Notes: a model not told the origin generated them from the sequence alone. Counted from the stretch's first letter, positions 18,906-28,040 are shown. The stretch is DNA of 64,000 nt from Pseudomonadota bacterium (GCA_023423995.1 JAFAEL010000121.1:1-64000); one strand, 5' to 3'. Made by a program: numbers and translations.

Positions 18906-20395
18906 CAAGCTCTCTCCCGCACCAGGTGGTGCTGCACCTTGCCGAGCGCGCTTTTCGGCAGCGCCTCGACAAAGACGAAATCCTTGGGCGCCTTGAACCG
19001 GGCGAGCTGGGACAGGACGTGGGCCGACAGGCTTTCCGCCGTGCAGGCGACCCCCGCCCGGACCACGACATGCGCGACCGGCACCTCGCCCCAGCGCGGA
19101 TCGGGCCGGCCGACCACCGCGCATTCGGCCACCGCCTCGTGCTCCAGCAGGACGCGCTCGATCTCGGCCGGATAGATGTTCTCGCCGCCGGAGATCACGA
19201 CGTTCTTCTTCCGGTCGTGGACATAGTAGGCGCCCGTGGCGTCCCGGGTGGCGATGTCGCCCGTGCGGAACCAGCCCTCGACGAGGCTCTCCCGCGTCGC
19301 CGCCGCGTTGCGCCAATAGGCGGAGAGGATCTGCGGCCCGCGCACCATGACCTCGCCCGAGGCCCCGTCCGGCAGGTCGCGGCCGGAATCGTCCACGATC
19401 CTCGCCTCGCAGAACGGCCCGGGCCAGCCGGTCGAGCCTTCCGGACGCGGGCCGCCGAGCCGGGTGTAGATCGAGATCGGGCAGGTCTCGGTGGCGCCAT
19501 AGACCTGGAGCACGGGGACGCCGCGCCGCTCAAAGGGATCGATCAGTCCCTGCGGCACATAGGTCGAGCCGGTCGTGATCGCCCGGAGGCTGGAGAGGTC
19601 CGCAGAGGCGAAGCCCGGATCCGCCAGCAGCGCGCCGAGCGTCGCCGGGACCAGGACCGTCAGGGTCGGCCGGTCGTCCGCGATGGCGGCGAGCGTCGTG
19701 TCCGGCGCGAAACGCGAGTGAATCGTGACGGTGGCGCCGTGATGCAGCGCCGGCGTCGTCTGGATGTTCAGCCCGCCGACATGGAAGAACGGCAGCACGG
19801 TGAGGACATGATCGTCCGACGTGAGCCCGTGCATGTGCTGGCTCATGACGCCGTTCCAGACGAGCGCCTGCTGCGCCAGCACGGCACCCTTGGGACGCCC
19901 GGTCGTGCCGGACGTGTAGACGACGAGCAGCGGATCCGTGAGCCTCCCGTCGCCCGCGCTCTCGCCCTCGAGAGAGGCGAGCAGCTCGCCGAGGCTCCCG
20001 GGTCCGTCCCCCACGGACAGCACGGGCAGGTTCGGGCGCGCTTCGGCGAGCTCCGCCGCCTCACCGGCAAAATGCGCATCGGCGACCAGCAGCGCCGGAT
20101 CGGCATCCCCGAGGATATAGGCGAGTTCCGGCCGGGCGAGCCGCCAGTTCAGCGGGACCAGCATCGCCCCGAGCCGCGCGCAGGCATAGAGGAGGACGAG
20201 CGTATCCGGATGGTTCAGCGCGAGGACCGCGACCCGGTCCCCCTTCCCTATTCCGAACCCCGTAGCCAGCGCCGCCGCCGCGCGCTCAATGCGGCCGCTC
20301 AGCGCGCGGTAGGCGATCGTCTCCCCCTCGAACCGGAGCGCGACCTTCCCGGGCGCGAAGGCGGCATTGCGAGCGATGACGTCCGCGAGGTTCAC
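18905..20395 (-). CDS. AMP-dependent acyl-CoA synthetase/ligase
   Basis: 496 residues from a GTG at 20395. P-loop VVYTSGTTGRPKGAV (near residue 157), QVYGATETCP (near 290), HDRKKNVVISGGENIYP (near 398) and the C-terminal catalytic lysine segment LPKSALGKVQ define the ANL superfamily. It activates a carboxylic acid to its CoA thioester. No transmembrane or signal segment. It opens the ligase / opine-dehydrogenase-like / hydroxyacyl-CoA dehydrogenase operon and stands beside kynurenine genes, so an aromatic acid such as anthranilate is a conceivable substrate, but nothing in the sequence proves this. Confidence 0.85.
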   Translation of the reverse strand: MNLADVIARNAAFAPGKVALRFEGETIAYRALSGRIERAAAALATGFGIGKGDRVAVLALNHPDTLVLLYACARLGAMLVPLNWRLARPELAYILGDADPALLVADAHFAGEAAELAEARPNLPVLSVGDGPGSLGELLASLEGESAGDGRLTDPLLVVYTSGTTGRPKGAVLAQQALVWNGVMSQHMHGLTSDDHVLTVLPFFHVGGLNIQTTPALHHGATVTIHSRFAPDTTLAAIADDRPTLTVLVPATLGALLADPGFASADLSSLRAITTGSTYVPQGLIDPFERRGVPVLQVYGATETCPISIYTRLGGPRPEGSTGWPGPFCEARIVDDSGRDLPDGASGEVMVRGPQILSAYWRNAAATRESLVEGWFRTGDIATRDATGAYYVHDRKKNVVISGGENIYPAEIERVLLEHEAVAECAVVGRPDPRWGEVPVAHVVVRAGVACTAESLSAHVLSQLARFKAPKDFVFVEALPKSALGKVQHHLVRERA

Positions 20396-20408
20396 GGTTC
20401 CCCTCCCC

Positions 20409-20434
20409 CTTCTCCCCGCGACCGCGGGAAGAAG
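20409..20434. repeat. Palindromic intergenic repeat, copy A
   Basis: CTTCTCCCCGCG followed directly by ACCGCGGGAAGAAG forms an imperfect hairpin in the 160-bp gap between the acyl-CoA dehydrogenase stop and the acyl-CoA ligase start. It is of the same general type as copy B 80 bp away. Confidence 0.5.
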
Positions 20435-20479
20435 TCGAGCCGCGGTTGTCCGCGACCGGATGACGGGCAGCGCGCAAGG

Positions 20480-20540
20480 CCCCTCACCCGGGCGGCGCTT
20501 CGCGCCTGCTCGACCTCTCCCCGCTGCACGGGGAGAGGGG
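20480..20540. repeat. Palindromic intergenic repeat, copy B (Rhizobiales CCTCACCC...GGGGAGAGG type)
   Basis: A block starting CCCCTCACCCG and ending in CCTCTCCCCG-CTGCA-CGGGGAGAGG (20514-20538), a perfect 10-bp stem with a 5-nt loop. This arrangement is a familiar dispersed intergenic repeat in Rhizobiales. It lies between two same-strand genes and could act as a processing or attenuation site between the acyl-CoA dehydrogenase and the ligase operon. Confidence 0.7.
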
Positions 20541-20555
20541 ACGATGCCCTCATCC

Positions 20556-21848
20556 TCACTCGTCCGTCTCGCCCGGCTCGTAGAGGGCGGCCCGGCCGAT
20601 CCGGTCGACGCAGAGCTCGGCCGTCCAGGGCAGCATGAGCGCGCCGCAGCGGCTGTCGCGGTAGATGCGCTCGAGAGGCAGCGACTTCAGCATGGACTGC
20701 CCGCCGCAGGTCCGGATCGCCAGGCGCGCGATGTCGTTCGCGCCCTCCATGACGGCGTATTGCGCCGCCCATGCCCGGATCACCTGATCCTTTGACGGGT
20801 CGGGACCGGCCTCGGAGATCGCCTGGAACCAGGTCGCCTTCAGCTGCTCGAGCTTGATCCGCATCTCGGCGACGGCGATCTGCTTGGTCGGGTACTGACG
20901 CCGCTTCACCGGGGGCGTTCCGGGCTGCTCGCCACGGAGATAGCGCACCGTGAAGTCGTAGGCGGCCTGCGCCTGGCCGACATAGGTCGGCGACAGCGTC
21001 AGGAACATGTGCGGCCAGCGCGAGGCCGCCTGGAAATAGGTGCCGCGCGGCATAAGGGCCGCATCTTCCGGCACGAACACGTCCTTGAAGATCAGCGTGC
21101 GCGAGACCGTGCCGCGCATGCCGAGCGGGTCCCAGTCGCCCACGACCGAGACGCCCTCGGCCTTGGCCGGGATCGCGAGGTACAGCGTATTGCGCCGCGA
21201 AGCCTTCTCGTCCGGCCCCACCTCCGTGCAGAGGATCCCGTAGTAATCGGCATGGCCGGCGAGCGAGGCGAAGATCTTCTTGCCCGAGACGAGCCAGCCC
21301 CCCTCCGTCGCCACCGCCCGCGTCTCGAAGGCGACGCCGCCGGCGGCCGCTGCGCCCCCTTCGGAGAAGGGCTGCGAATAGATCGCGCCGTCCTCGACGA
21401 TGCGGCGGTAATGCAGCGCGCGCCGCGCCTCGTGCTCCGCGCGCTCGACCTCGTTCAGGTCGAGGTCGTCGACGATCGCGCCCGACCAGAGCGTCGAGCA
21501 GACATGCATGTTCCAGGAGAGCGCCGTCGCGCCGCAATAGCGGCCGATCTCGGCCGCGACGATCGAGTAGGTCCGGTAATCGGCGCCGGAGCCGCCCTGG
21601 TCCTTTGGAATGCAGATCCCGAGGAGACCCGCCTTGTGCAGGTCCGCGTAGTTCTCCGTCGGGAAACGGGCCTCGCGGTCATAGGTGGCCGCGCGCCCGG
21701 CAAAGACCGTCTGGGCCAGTGCCCGAGCCCGGTCGGCCAGCGCGGCCGTGTGTGCGGAGAGGCGGAACGCCTTCGGGTCGAACAGAGGTGGATCGAGATC
21801 CGCCGGCGCGGCGGCGGCTTCGAAAAGGTCCGGGGCGCTGGTGCTCAC
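20556..21848 (-). CDS. Acyl-CoA dehydrogenase family protein
   Basis: 430 residues from a GTG at 21848; an AAGGA Shine-Dalgarno precedes it and the protein opens VSTSAPDLFEA. The much longer open frame upstream is a shadow of the hydrolase gene. The N-terminal helical domain (GLLGICIPKDQGGSG), the middle beta domain and the C-terminal four-helix domain are complete. The usual catalytic IYEGT motif is replaced by RIYRDSRCGALMLPW, as in a subgroup of this family whose members are not classic beta-oxidation enzymes. It follows the hydrolase by 14 bp. Flavin-dependent oxidation of a CoA ester is inferred. Confidence 0.83.
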   Translation of the reverse strand: MSTSAPDLFEAAAAPADLDPPLFDPKAFRLSAHTAALADRARALAQTVFAGRAATYDREARFPTENYADLHKAGLLGICIPKDQGGSGADYRTYSIVAAEIGRYCGATALSWNMHVCSTLWSGAIVDDLDLNEVERAEHEARRALHYRRIVEDGAIYSQPFSEGGAAAAGGVAFETRAVATEGGWLVSGKKIFASLAGHADYYGILCTEVGPDEKASRRNTLYLAIPAKAEGVSVVGDWDPLGMRGTVSRTLIFKDVFVPEDAALMPRGTYFQAASRWPHMFLTLSPTYVGQAQAAYDFTVRYLRGEQPGTPPVKRRQYPTKQIAVAEMRIKLEQLKATWFQAISEAGPDPSKDQVIRAWAAQYAVMEGANDIARLAIRTCGGQSMLKSLPLERIYRDSRCGALMLPWTAELCVDRIGRAALYEPGETDE

Positions 21849-21862
21849 GGGAAATCCTTGGC

Positions 21863-22663
21863 TCAGAGACGGCGCGAGAGGAAGTCGAGGACCGCGGCAT
21901 CGAAGGCGTCCGGCGCCTCCGCGAAGGCGAGATGGCCGATGCCGTCGAGGCAGACATATTCCGCGCCAGGGATCTTCTCGGCCATCTTGGCGACGGTGGG
22001 CGCAGGCGCATTCCCGTCCTTGGAGCCGGCGAGCGCCAGGGTCGGAACCGCGATCCGCGCGAGCGCCGCGCGCTGGTCGAAGCCGACGAGCGCGAGCACG
22101 CTCGCCCGCCAGGTCTCCTCCGGCACCGCGGCGGCCGAGGCTTTTGCGAGTTCGAAGGCGCCCGGATGGGGATCCTCGCCGAGCAGGGAGGCGGCGATGG
22201 TCGGCGCGAGCGACTGCATCGTCTCGCCGCGGTCGAGCGGGCCGAGGCGGGCGGCCACGAACTCCTCCGCCCAGCGCGGATCCTTGCCGCCGAAGGCGGG
22301 CGTCGTCTGCGCGAGCACCGCCGCCCGGACCGGCCCGAGCGCCTCGGCCATGTAGGTCTGGACGATCATGCCGCCGATCGAATGCCCGACCAGCACCGGC
22401 TCGCGGAGGCCGAGCGCCGCGACGAAAGCCGCGACCGCCTCGGCATAGGTCCTCATGCTGGTCTCGGGGAGCGGCTGCGACCCGCCATAGCCCGGCAGGT
22501 CGAGCGCGATGGCCCGGAAGCGCGGTGCGAAGCTCCGGAGCTGGTTGGTCCAGAGCCGCGCGCCGCCTCCGACGCCGTGCAGGAATACGACCGGCGTGGA
22601 ATCCGGCGCGCCTGCAGCCAGATAGCTGAAGCGCCCGTCCGGGGTCGTCGTCGCCTGGTCCAT
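21863..22663 (-). CDS. Alpha/beta hydrolase
   Basis: 266 residues of the 3-oxoadipate enol-lactonase-like type. The oxyanion segment VVFLHGVGGGARLW is near residue 24, and the nucleophile elbow GHSIGGM gives the catalytic Ser near residue 95. The late acid AGSKDGNAP (Asp near 215) and the His in DGIGHLAF (near 243) complete the triad. No signal peptide. Encoded just before the acyl-CoA dehydrogenase and divergent from kynU, so a role in opening an ester, thioester or formamide is possible. A kynurenine formamidase role is conceivable because kynA makes N-formylkynurenine and no other formamidase is seen, but family motifs do not prove it. Confidence 0.85.
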   Translation of the reverse strand: MDQATTTPDGRFSYLAAGAPDSTPVVFLHGVGGGARLWTNQLRSFAPRFRAIALDLPGYGGSQPLPETSMRTYAEAVAAFVAALGLREPVLVGHSIGGMIVQTYMAEALGPVRAAVLAQTTPAFGGKDPRWAEEFVAARLGPLDRGETMQSLAPTIAASLLGEDPHPGAFELAKASAAAVPEETWRASVLALVGFDQRAALARIAVPTLALAGSKDGNAPAPTVAKMAEKIPGAEYVCLDGIGHLAFAEAPDAFDAAVLDFLSRRL

Positions 22664-22799
22664 CTGCTCTCTTCCCGTTCGTCTGCACGATAACGTGGCC
22701 GCCCGGGATGAAAAGAAGATCTTTTAAGCTTCAAGCATTCCGGTCTAGCCTTCGGCCATCGTCTGTAATGGCGCCCGGCCGGGCAGTCACGGAGCCGAG

Positions 22800-24029
22800 A
22801 TGATCCAGCGCGACGCCTGCCTCGCACGGGACCGGGACGATCCCCTCGCCTTTGCCCGCGAGCGCTTCGAGCTGCCGGCGGGCGTGATCTATCTCGACGG
22901 CAACTCGCTCGGTGCGCTGCCGAAATCCGTGCGGCCGCGGATCGACGAGGTGATCGCGCGCGAATGGGGCGGGGACCTGATCGCCTCCTGGAACAAAGCC
23001 GGCTGGTACACCGCGCCAGGCCGGGCCGGGGCGAAACTCGCCCGCCTGCTCGGCGCGAAACCCGGCGAGGTCACGGTCACGGATTCGATCTCGGTGAACC
23101 TCTTCAAGCTGCTCGTCGCAGCGGCCAGGATGCGGCCCGGGCGGCGCGAGATCCTGGCCGAGGCCGGCAACTTCCCGTCCGACAACCACATCGTCGAGAG
23201 CGCCGCCCGGATGCTCGGCCTCGCGACGCGCTTCGTGCCCGCCGGCGAGATCGCGGCCGCCGTGACGGAGGAGACGGCGGTCGCGACGCTCAGTCATGTG
23301 AACTACCGCACGGCCGAGATGCAGGACATGGCGGCCGTGACCGCCGCCATCCACGCGGCCGGCGCGCTCGCCATCTGGGACCTCGCCCATTCCTCCGGCG
23401 CGGTCGAGCTCGACCTCGACGGGTCGGGCGCGGATTTCGCCGTGGGCTGCGGCTACAAGTACCTGAACGGGGGCCCGGGCTCGCCCTCCCACATCTTCGT
23501 CGCCGAGCGGCACCAGGCCGCCTTCGACCAGCCGCTCCAGGGCTGGTTCGGCCATGCCGACCCCTTCCGCTTCGACGACGGCTTCGCGCGGGCGCCCGGC
23601 ATCCGGGCGGCGCTCTGCTCCACCCCTCCGATGCTGTCGCTCCTCGCCTTCGAGGCCGCGCTCGACGCGTTCGAGGGCGTCGAGATGCGCGCGGTCGCCG
23701 CCAAGGGCCGAGCCCTCTGCGACCTGTTCATCGCACTCACGGACGAGCGGCTCGCGCGGTTCGGCGTGACGCTCGCGACCCCGCGCGAGGCAGCGCGCCG
23801 GGGCAGCCACGTGTCGCTCCGCCACCCGGAGGCCTTCGGCATCGTGCGCGCGCTGATCGCCCGCGGCATCGTCGGTGACTTCCGCGCGCCGGACGCGATG
23901 CGGTTCGGCTTCGCGCCGCTCTATATTCGCTTCGCCGACATCTACGACGCGGTCCTGGCCATGGAAGAGGTCATCGGCACGCAAGCCTGGCGCGACCTCG
24001 CGCCGGTCGAGGCGGGAGCGGTCACGTGA
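22800..24029 (+). CDS. kynU: Kynureninase
   Basis: 409 residues. It opens with [19 protein letters not shown], the family's substrate-binding start, and has the PLP-binding lysine in [15 protein letters not shown] (Lys220). Conserved DLAHSSGA (near residue 198) and GWFGH (near 255) segments are present. It hydrolyses kynurenine to anthranilate and alanine in the cytoplasm with pyridoxal phosphate. Its stop overlaps the kynA start as GTGA, so the two are co-translated. Divergent from the alpha/beta hydrolase across a 136-bp gap that should hold both promoters. Confidence 0.95.
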   Translation: MIQRDACLARDRDDPLAFARERFELPAGVIYLDGNSLGALPKSVRPRIDEVIAREWGGDLIASWNKAGWYTAPGRAGAKLARLLGAKPGEVTVTDSISVNLFKLLVAAARMRPGRREILAEAGNFPSDNHIVESAARMLGLATRFVPAGEIAAAVTEETAVATLSHVNYRTAEMQDMAAVTAAIHAAGALAIWDLAHSSGAVELDLDGSGADFAVGCGYKYLNGGPGSPSHIFVAERHQAAFDQPLQGWFGHADPFRFDDGFARAPGIRAALCSTPPMLSLLAFEAALDAFEGVEMRAVAAKGRALCDLFIALTDERLARFGVTLATPREAARRGSHVSLRHPEAFGIVRALIARGIVGDFRAPDAMRFGFAPLYIRFADIYDAVLAMEEVIGTQAWRDLAPVEAGAVT

Positions 24030-24922
24030 CCAGTCGGGAAAAGCCGTCCGCTCATCCCGGCGGAAGCCGGGATCCGGGCACAATCCGCCCGGGAGAGCAG
24101 GCAGCAGCGTGGCACGACGCCAAGCTCGATTTCCGTCGGGACATGTCCTACGCGGATTATCTCGATCTCGACCGCATCCTCGCCGCCCAGCATCCGCTCT
24201 CCGAGGACCGCAACGAGCTGCTCTTCATCATCCAGCACCAGGTCTCGGAGCTCTGGATGCGGCTGATGCTGCACGAGATCGACGGCGCGATCGCGGCGAT
24301 CCGCGAGGACCACCTGCCGCAGGGCTTCAAGGCGCTGGCGCGCGTCTCGCGCATCATGGAGCAGCTCGTGAACGCCTGGAGCGTGCTCGCGACCATGACG
24401 CCCTCCGAATACAGCGTCATCCGCCCGCATCTCGCCAATTCCTCGGGCTTCCAGTCCTTCCAGTACAGGGCGATCGAGTTCCGCCTCGGCAACAAGAACG
24501 CGGCCCTGATCGAGCCGCACCGGCACGATCCCGCCCGGCTGGCGGTCGTCGAGGCGGCATTCGCCGAGCCCTCGCTCTACGACGAGGCAGTTCGCTGCCT
24601 CGCCCGAAGGGGCTTTCCGATCGCGCCCCGGGTTCTCGAGCGCGACCTGCGGGAGCGCATGCCGGAGGACGATTCGATCCTCGCAGCCTGGACGGAGGTC
24701 TACCGGGAGCCCGACCGCCATTTCGACCTCTACGAACTCGCCGAGGAACTGGTCGACGTGGAGGAGGCGTTCCGGCTCTGGCGCTTCCGCCACGTCGCGA
24801 CGGTCGAGCGCATCATCGGCTTCAAGCGCGGCACCGGCGGGACGGCCGGCGTCGCCTATCTGCGCAAGATGCTGGACGTAGTGCTGTTTCCGGAATTGTG
24901 GCGCCTCCGCACCGAGCTCTGA
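24026..24922 (+). CDS. kynA: Tryptophan 2,3-dioxygenase
   Basis: 298 residues from a GTG at 24026 overlapping the kynU stop. The haem enzyme's core is clear: [20 protein letters not shown] (near residue 39), [25 protein letters not shown], and the proximal-His segment [19 protein letters not shown] near residue 250. It oxidises L-tryptophan to N-formylkynurenine. The first about 20 residues are encoded partly by a palindromic repeat of the intergenic type (24054-24073), which gives an odd N-terminus (HPGGSRDPG). A shorter protein starting at a downstream ATG (Met40) is possible but would lose the coupled start. Confidence 0.95.
   Translation: MTSREKPSAHPGGSRDPGTIRPGEQAAAWHDAKLDFRRDMSYADYLDLDRILAAQHPLSEDRNELLFIIQHQVSELWMRLMLHEIDGAIAAIREDHLPQGFKALARVSRIMEQLVNAWSVLATMTPSEYSVIRPHLANSSGFQSFQYRAIEFRLGNKNAALIEPHRHDPARLAVVEAAFAEPSLYDEAVRCLARRGFPIAPRVLERDLRERMPEDDSILAAWTEVYREPDRHFDLYELAEELVDVEEAFRLWRFRHVATVERIIGFKRGTGGTAGVAYLRKMLDVVLFPELWRLRTEL
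24054..24073. repeat. Palindromic repeat inside the 5' end of kynA
   Basis: ATCCCGGC-GGAA-GCCGGGAT, a perfect 8-bp stem with a 4-nt loop, preceded by TC and followed by CCGG, the form seen in dispersed intergenic repeats of Rhizobiales. Here it is translated in frame as residues about 10-16 of tryptophan 2,3-dioxygenase. Confidence 0.65.
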
Positions 24923-25110
24923 CGGGAAGGCGGGTCTCGCCGCCGCCCGTGCCGCGGGGGCGCCGCAGTCGCGCCCGGCAGCCCCCCTGCCCTTCCGTGA
25001 GACACTTTCGGTGGAAAGCTTCCGCCCAAACCTGCCGAGACCGGTTGCCAAGCCGCCCAAGAGCCTTTATCTCACCGCTCGTCCGAGGCGCCACGAGCCG
25101 CCCGCGACAG

Positions 25111-25187
25111 GCGCCCGTAGCTCAGCTGGATAGAGCACCAGACTACGAATCTGGGGGTCAGAGGTTCGAATCCTTTCGGGCGCGCCA
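25111..25187 (+). tRNA. tRNA-Arg (anticodon ACG)
   Basis: 77 nt including an encoded CCA. Acceptor stem GCGCCCG pairs with CGGGCGC, followed by discriminator G and CCA (25185-25187). The anticodon stem CCAGA/TCTGG (25138-25142, 25150-25154) encloses the loop CTACGAA with anticodon ACG at 25145-25147. The T-loop TTCGAAT is standard. The first anticodon base A would be edited to inosine by TadA. The gene lies immediately left of the defence-like operon, and tRNA-Arg genes are common integration sites. Confidence 0.95.
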
Positions 25188-25373
25188 TTTAAATCAAGCA
25201 CTTAGCACCGATACCAACTCTTGCCGCTGACTCTGGTGACCAAATGGTGACCAAGCCTGCTGCATCGAAGGACGGCCTGACTAACTGCTGAAGTCTTGAC
25301 CTGCCCCCGCTGCTGACATTGAGAGTCTCCGCTTGCGGGCGCTTTCCCATCGCAGGGAGCGGTCTCGGCCTCT
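25188..25373. other. Gene-free stretch after tRNA-Arg with a possible integrase 5' remnant
   Basis: No intact gene. TGGTGACCAA occurs twice, at 25234-25243 and 25245-25254. The second copy contains an ATG (25244) opening a 15-codon frame, MVTKPAASKDGLTNC, ending at 25291. Position and opening residues resemble the start of a tyrosine integrase next to its tRNA target, but the match is too short to be sure. No second copy of the tRNA 3' end was noticed elsewhere in the window. Confidence 0.3.
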
Positions 25374-25409
25374 GAGGACGACGCTACCGAGGGGCCGAAC
25401 GTCGTCCTC
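25374..25409. terminator. Stem-loop at the 3' end of the three-gene operon
   Basis: GAGGACGACG (25374-25383) and CGTCGTCCTC (25400-25409) form a perfect 10-bp stem with a 16-nt loop, beginning 10 bp after the stop of the ATPase gene that ends at 25419. There is no T-run on either strand, so it may be a processing or Rho-independent-like structure of low efficiency. Confidence 0.45.
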
Positions 25410-25418
25410 TCCGTCCGG

Positions 25419-28040
25419 CTAGGGGTGCCACTCGGTGAGATCGAGAACCTTTCCGCCGAGCTTCTGGAACGCGCGCTGACGGCAGGAGAAGACGATGATC
25501 TGCTGGTTTCTGGATTGCCGGTGGAGCGCGTCGAACATTCTTTCGATGCGGTCGTCGTCCGAGTAGACGAGCGCGTCGTCGAGGATGACGGGCGCCGGCC
25601 GGCCGTTGCGGGCGAGTAGCCTTGCGAAGGCCAGCCGGGTGAGCACCGACAGCTGTTCGCGCATTCCGCCGCTCAGGCGCTCGACCTCCTCCTCCTGGCC
25701 GTTGCGCCGGATCTTGTTGGGCAGGAGCGTCTTGTCGTCGAACGTGATCGCCACGTCGTCGAAGAGCAGCCCGAGAAGAGGCTTCAAATCCGTCATCACG
25801 GGCTTCAGATAGAGTTCGCGCGCCTCGGCGCGGGCGCTTTCGAGAGCCGAGCGGAGCCGCTGCAGGACCGCGACCTCCTTCTCGAACGCCGCGACGCGGG
25901 CCGAGGCGGCGGAGAACGCCTCCGCGGTTTCCCGCCACGTCTCTTCCACGGCCTCGTCGGAGCGCGTGCGGATCTCGGCGTTCCAGCCGGCGATGCTTTC
26001 GCGGAGCGAGGCGATCTCCTTCTCGGCCGCAGCCTCGACGGAGCGCGCGCGGTCGAACTTCGCTTCGGCCAGGTCCAGGTCGGCAGCACTCTCCCGCAGC
26101 TGCTCGACCTTCGCCTGGGCCGCGGCCAGCTGCCGCTCGAGATCCTCCTGCGTGCTCGCCAGCTCCTGCTCGCGTTCCTTGCGCTGCGCGTCCGGTCCGA
26201 GCGTCGCTTCGGCTGGCGTGAGCTCCGCGTGCAGCTTGGCCAGCGTCGCCTCGGTCTGCACGAGGGCGGCTTCGGCGCTCGCCCGCCGAGGCTCGGCCTC
26301 GCGCAGAAGCTGCCGGGCCGCCTTTCGCCGCTCCTCGGCGTCGGCGAGGGACGATCGGACCTGCGCGGGGTCCTCTTTCACCTCGAGGGCCGCGAGGTCG
26401 ATCGCCTCGAGCCCCGCAATTTCCGCCCTGAGCGTCGGAATACCCTTCGGGGCGAGCAGCGGAAGCCGGGCGCGCAACTCCCGGATATCCGCCTCCAACT
26501 GCTGCGAGCGGAGCTGCCTCTCCTGGGCGGCGGCAAGATCCTCGACCCCCATGGAGGCGAGCAGGGTTCGCCGCTTCCGCTCGGCCTGTTCGAGGCGGTC
26601 GTCGTTCTTGGGCGGCTGGTTCGAGTGCAGCGTGATCGTGCCGATGCCCGGCACGGCCAACCGGGCCCGGCCCTCATAGGTACGCTGCTCGCCGCCATTC
26701 AGCGGAACGCCATCCATCGTCACGAGACGGGCGGATACGCCGTCATAGTCCACGGTGACGGACGGTCGGGCCGCATGCTCGATGGCGCGCAGCGTGGCGA
26801 GCTCGACCTCCAGAGCCTGCAGCTCGCCGATCGCGCCTGGCGGGATTTTCGTCAGCGCGAGTTCCGCCTCGGCCGCCTCGAGCGCATCGCGGGCGGCCTC
26901 GGCCTGGTGCAGTTGCTCCCGCAGCTCGGCGAGCCGCTCCCAGGCCTCGCGCGCCTTCAGCGCCGCATCCAGACGCTCCAGCAGCTTACGGTCCGCCTCC
27001 TCCTTCGCCTCTGCCGCTTCGGCATCGGCGGTCGCTGTGCCGATCGCATCGGCGATCTCATGGCGCAACGCGAGGGCGTCGCTCCGCCGCCGCTCCGCCG
27101 CCTGTATCTCCTTTCGCAGCTCGCCCGCCACCTGGAGGGCATGCCTGAACGCCTTCAGATTGCGGTCGGCGCCATCTCGCCGCTCCCGGACGAGCTTCAG
27201 CTCCGCCTCCGCGGTCTTCAGCATCTCGCCCTGCGCCTTCGCGGCGTCGAAGGCCGCCTGCGCGGCCTCGATCGCCTTCCGCCGCTCCTGCCGGTGCTCG
27301 GGCGTGTCGAGCTCGGCCAGGCGCTTCATGGCGATGGCTCGCCGGTCCAGAGCCTGGCGCAGCGCGGCGACCTCGGCGCGCAGCCTCTCCTCGTCCGCCG
27401 CGAGCCGATCGCGCTCCTGGATGGCGGCGGCGTAGCGCCCGCCGGCCTTCGGCCCCTTCTTGGTCACCAGCTTGTCGAGTTCGTCGACCACGGTCGCCAT
27501 GATCTCGGCCATGCGTCGGCCGCCGGTCACCGCTTCCACCTCGCCCTGCACGGATTCCAGCAGGCTCGCCCGGACCTGCTTCTCGCTGTCCTCCTCGGCC
27601 TTCGGGCGCTTTTCGATCCCGGTGACGCCCTGGCGAACCCAGAGCAGGCCGGCCGGCCCGGCCGTTCCGCCCCTCACCAGCCCCGCGATGAAATTTTCCG
27701 CCTCGTCGGCCTGCGCGACCAGCCTGCCGCTGTCGAGATCGGTCACCTGGGCCGAGCGGCCGCTATAGAACTGCTTCGTTATCCGGAAACGCCCCTCGGC
27801 CGTGGCGATCTCGGCCTCGATCAGCGGGCTGCCGCCGCTGTAAGGCCGCAGGTTGCGGACATCGCCGGACGAGCTCGAATGCGGCTGGAAGAACAGCGCG
27901 TGCAACGCCTCGAAGCTGGTCGACTTGCCGAACTCGTTCGCGGCACACAGCACGTTCACGCCGTCGCCGATCCCTTCGATGGCGACACCGCGGCCGGCGA
28001 ACCGCTTCACGTTGTAGAGGCGCAGGGCCGAGATCTTCAT
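25419..28040 (-). CDS. SbcC/YhaN-like AAA ATPase with long coiled coil
   Basis: 873 residues from the ATG at 28040 (MKISALRLYNVKRF), overlapping the nuclease stop as ATGA. The N-terminal SMC/Rad50-type ATPase half has Walker A AANEFGKST (residues 33-41). A very long Ala/Glu/Arg-rich coiled coil spans about residues 190-740, interrupted near 420-520 by a globular piece (GVSARLVTMDGVPLNG). The C-terminal half has signature LSGGMREQ (near 789) and Walker B PVILDDALVYSDDD (near 817). No CxxC zinc hook is visible, unlike Rad50 and SbcC, which favours a YhaN-like type. Expected to form a DNA-binding ATPase complex with the adjacent metallophosphoesterase. Confidence 0.85.
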   Translation of the reverse strand: MKISALRLYNVKRFAGRGVAIEGIGDGVNVLCAANEFGKSTSFEALHALFFQPHSSSSGDVRNLRPYSGGSPLIEAEIATAEGRFRITKQFYSGRSAQVTDLDSGRLVAQADEAENFIAGLVRGGTAGPAGLLWVRQGVTGIEKRPKAEEDSEKQVRASLLESVQGEVEAVTGGRRMAEIMATVVDELDKLVTKKGPKAGGRYAAAIQERDRLAADEERLRAEVAALRQALDRRAIAMKRLAELDTPEHRQERRKAIEAAQAAFDAAKAQGEMLKTAEAELKLVRERRDGADRNLKAFRHALQVAGELRKEIQAAERRRSDALALRHEIADAIGTATADAEAAEAKEEADRKLLERLDAALKAREAWERLAELREQLHQAEAARDALEAAEAELALTKIPPGAIGELQALEVELATLRAIEHAARPSVTVDYDGVSARLVTMDGVPLNGGEQRTYEGRARLAVPGIGTITLHSNQPPKNDDRLEQAERKRRTLLASMGVEDLAAAQERQLRSQQLEADIRELRARLPLLAPKGIPTLRAEIAGLEAIDLAALEVKEDPAQVRSSLADAEERRKAARQLLREAEPRRASAEAALVQTEATLAKLHAELTPAEATLGPDAQRKEREQELASTQEDLERQLAAAQAKVEQLRESAADLDLAEAKFDRARSVEAAAEKEIASLRESIAGWNAEIRTRSDEAVEETWRETAEAFSAASARVAAFEKEVAVLQRLRSALESARAEARELYLKPVMTDLKPLLGLLFDDVAITFDDKTLLPNKIRRNGQEEEVERLSGGMREQLSVLTRLAFARLLARNGRPAPVILDDALVYSDDDRIERMFDALHRQSRNQQIIVFSCRQRAFQKLGGKVLDLTEWHP

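Noticed and set aside
21863-22663. Assigning kynB (kynurenine formamidase) to the alpha/beta hydrolase
   Set aside because: The sequence is of the enol-lactonase-like serine hydrolase type, not the metal-dependent KynB family; kept as a possibility only.
22731-24083. 450-residue minus-strand frame opposite kynU
   Set aside because: Shadow of kynureninase; low-complexity Arg/Glu/Gly composition.
25419-28040. Rad50/SbcC proper (zinc-hook type)
   Set aside because: No CxxC in the coiled coil; only two cysteines are obvious, both in the ATPase ends, so a YhaN-like class fits better.
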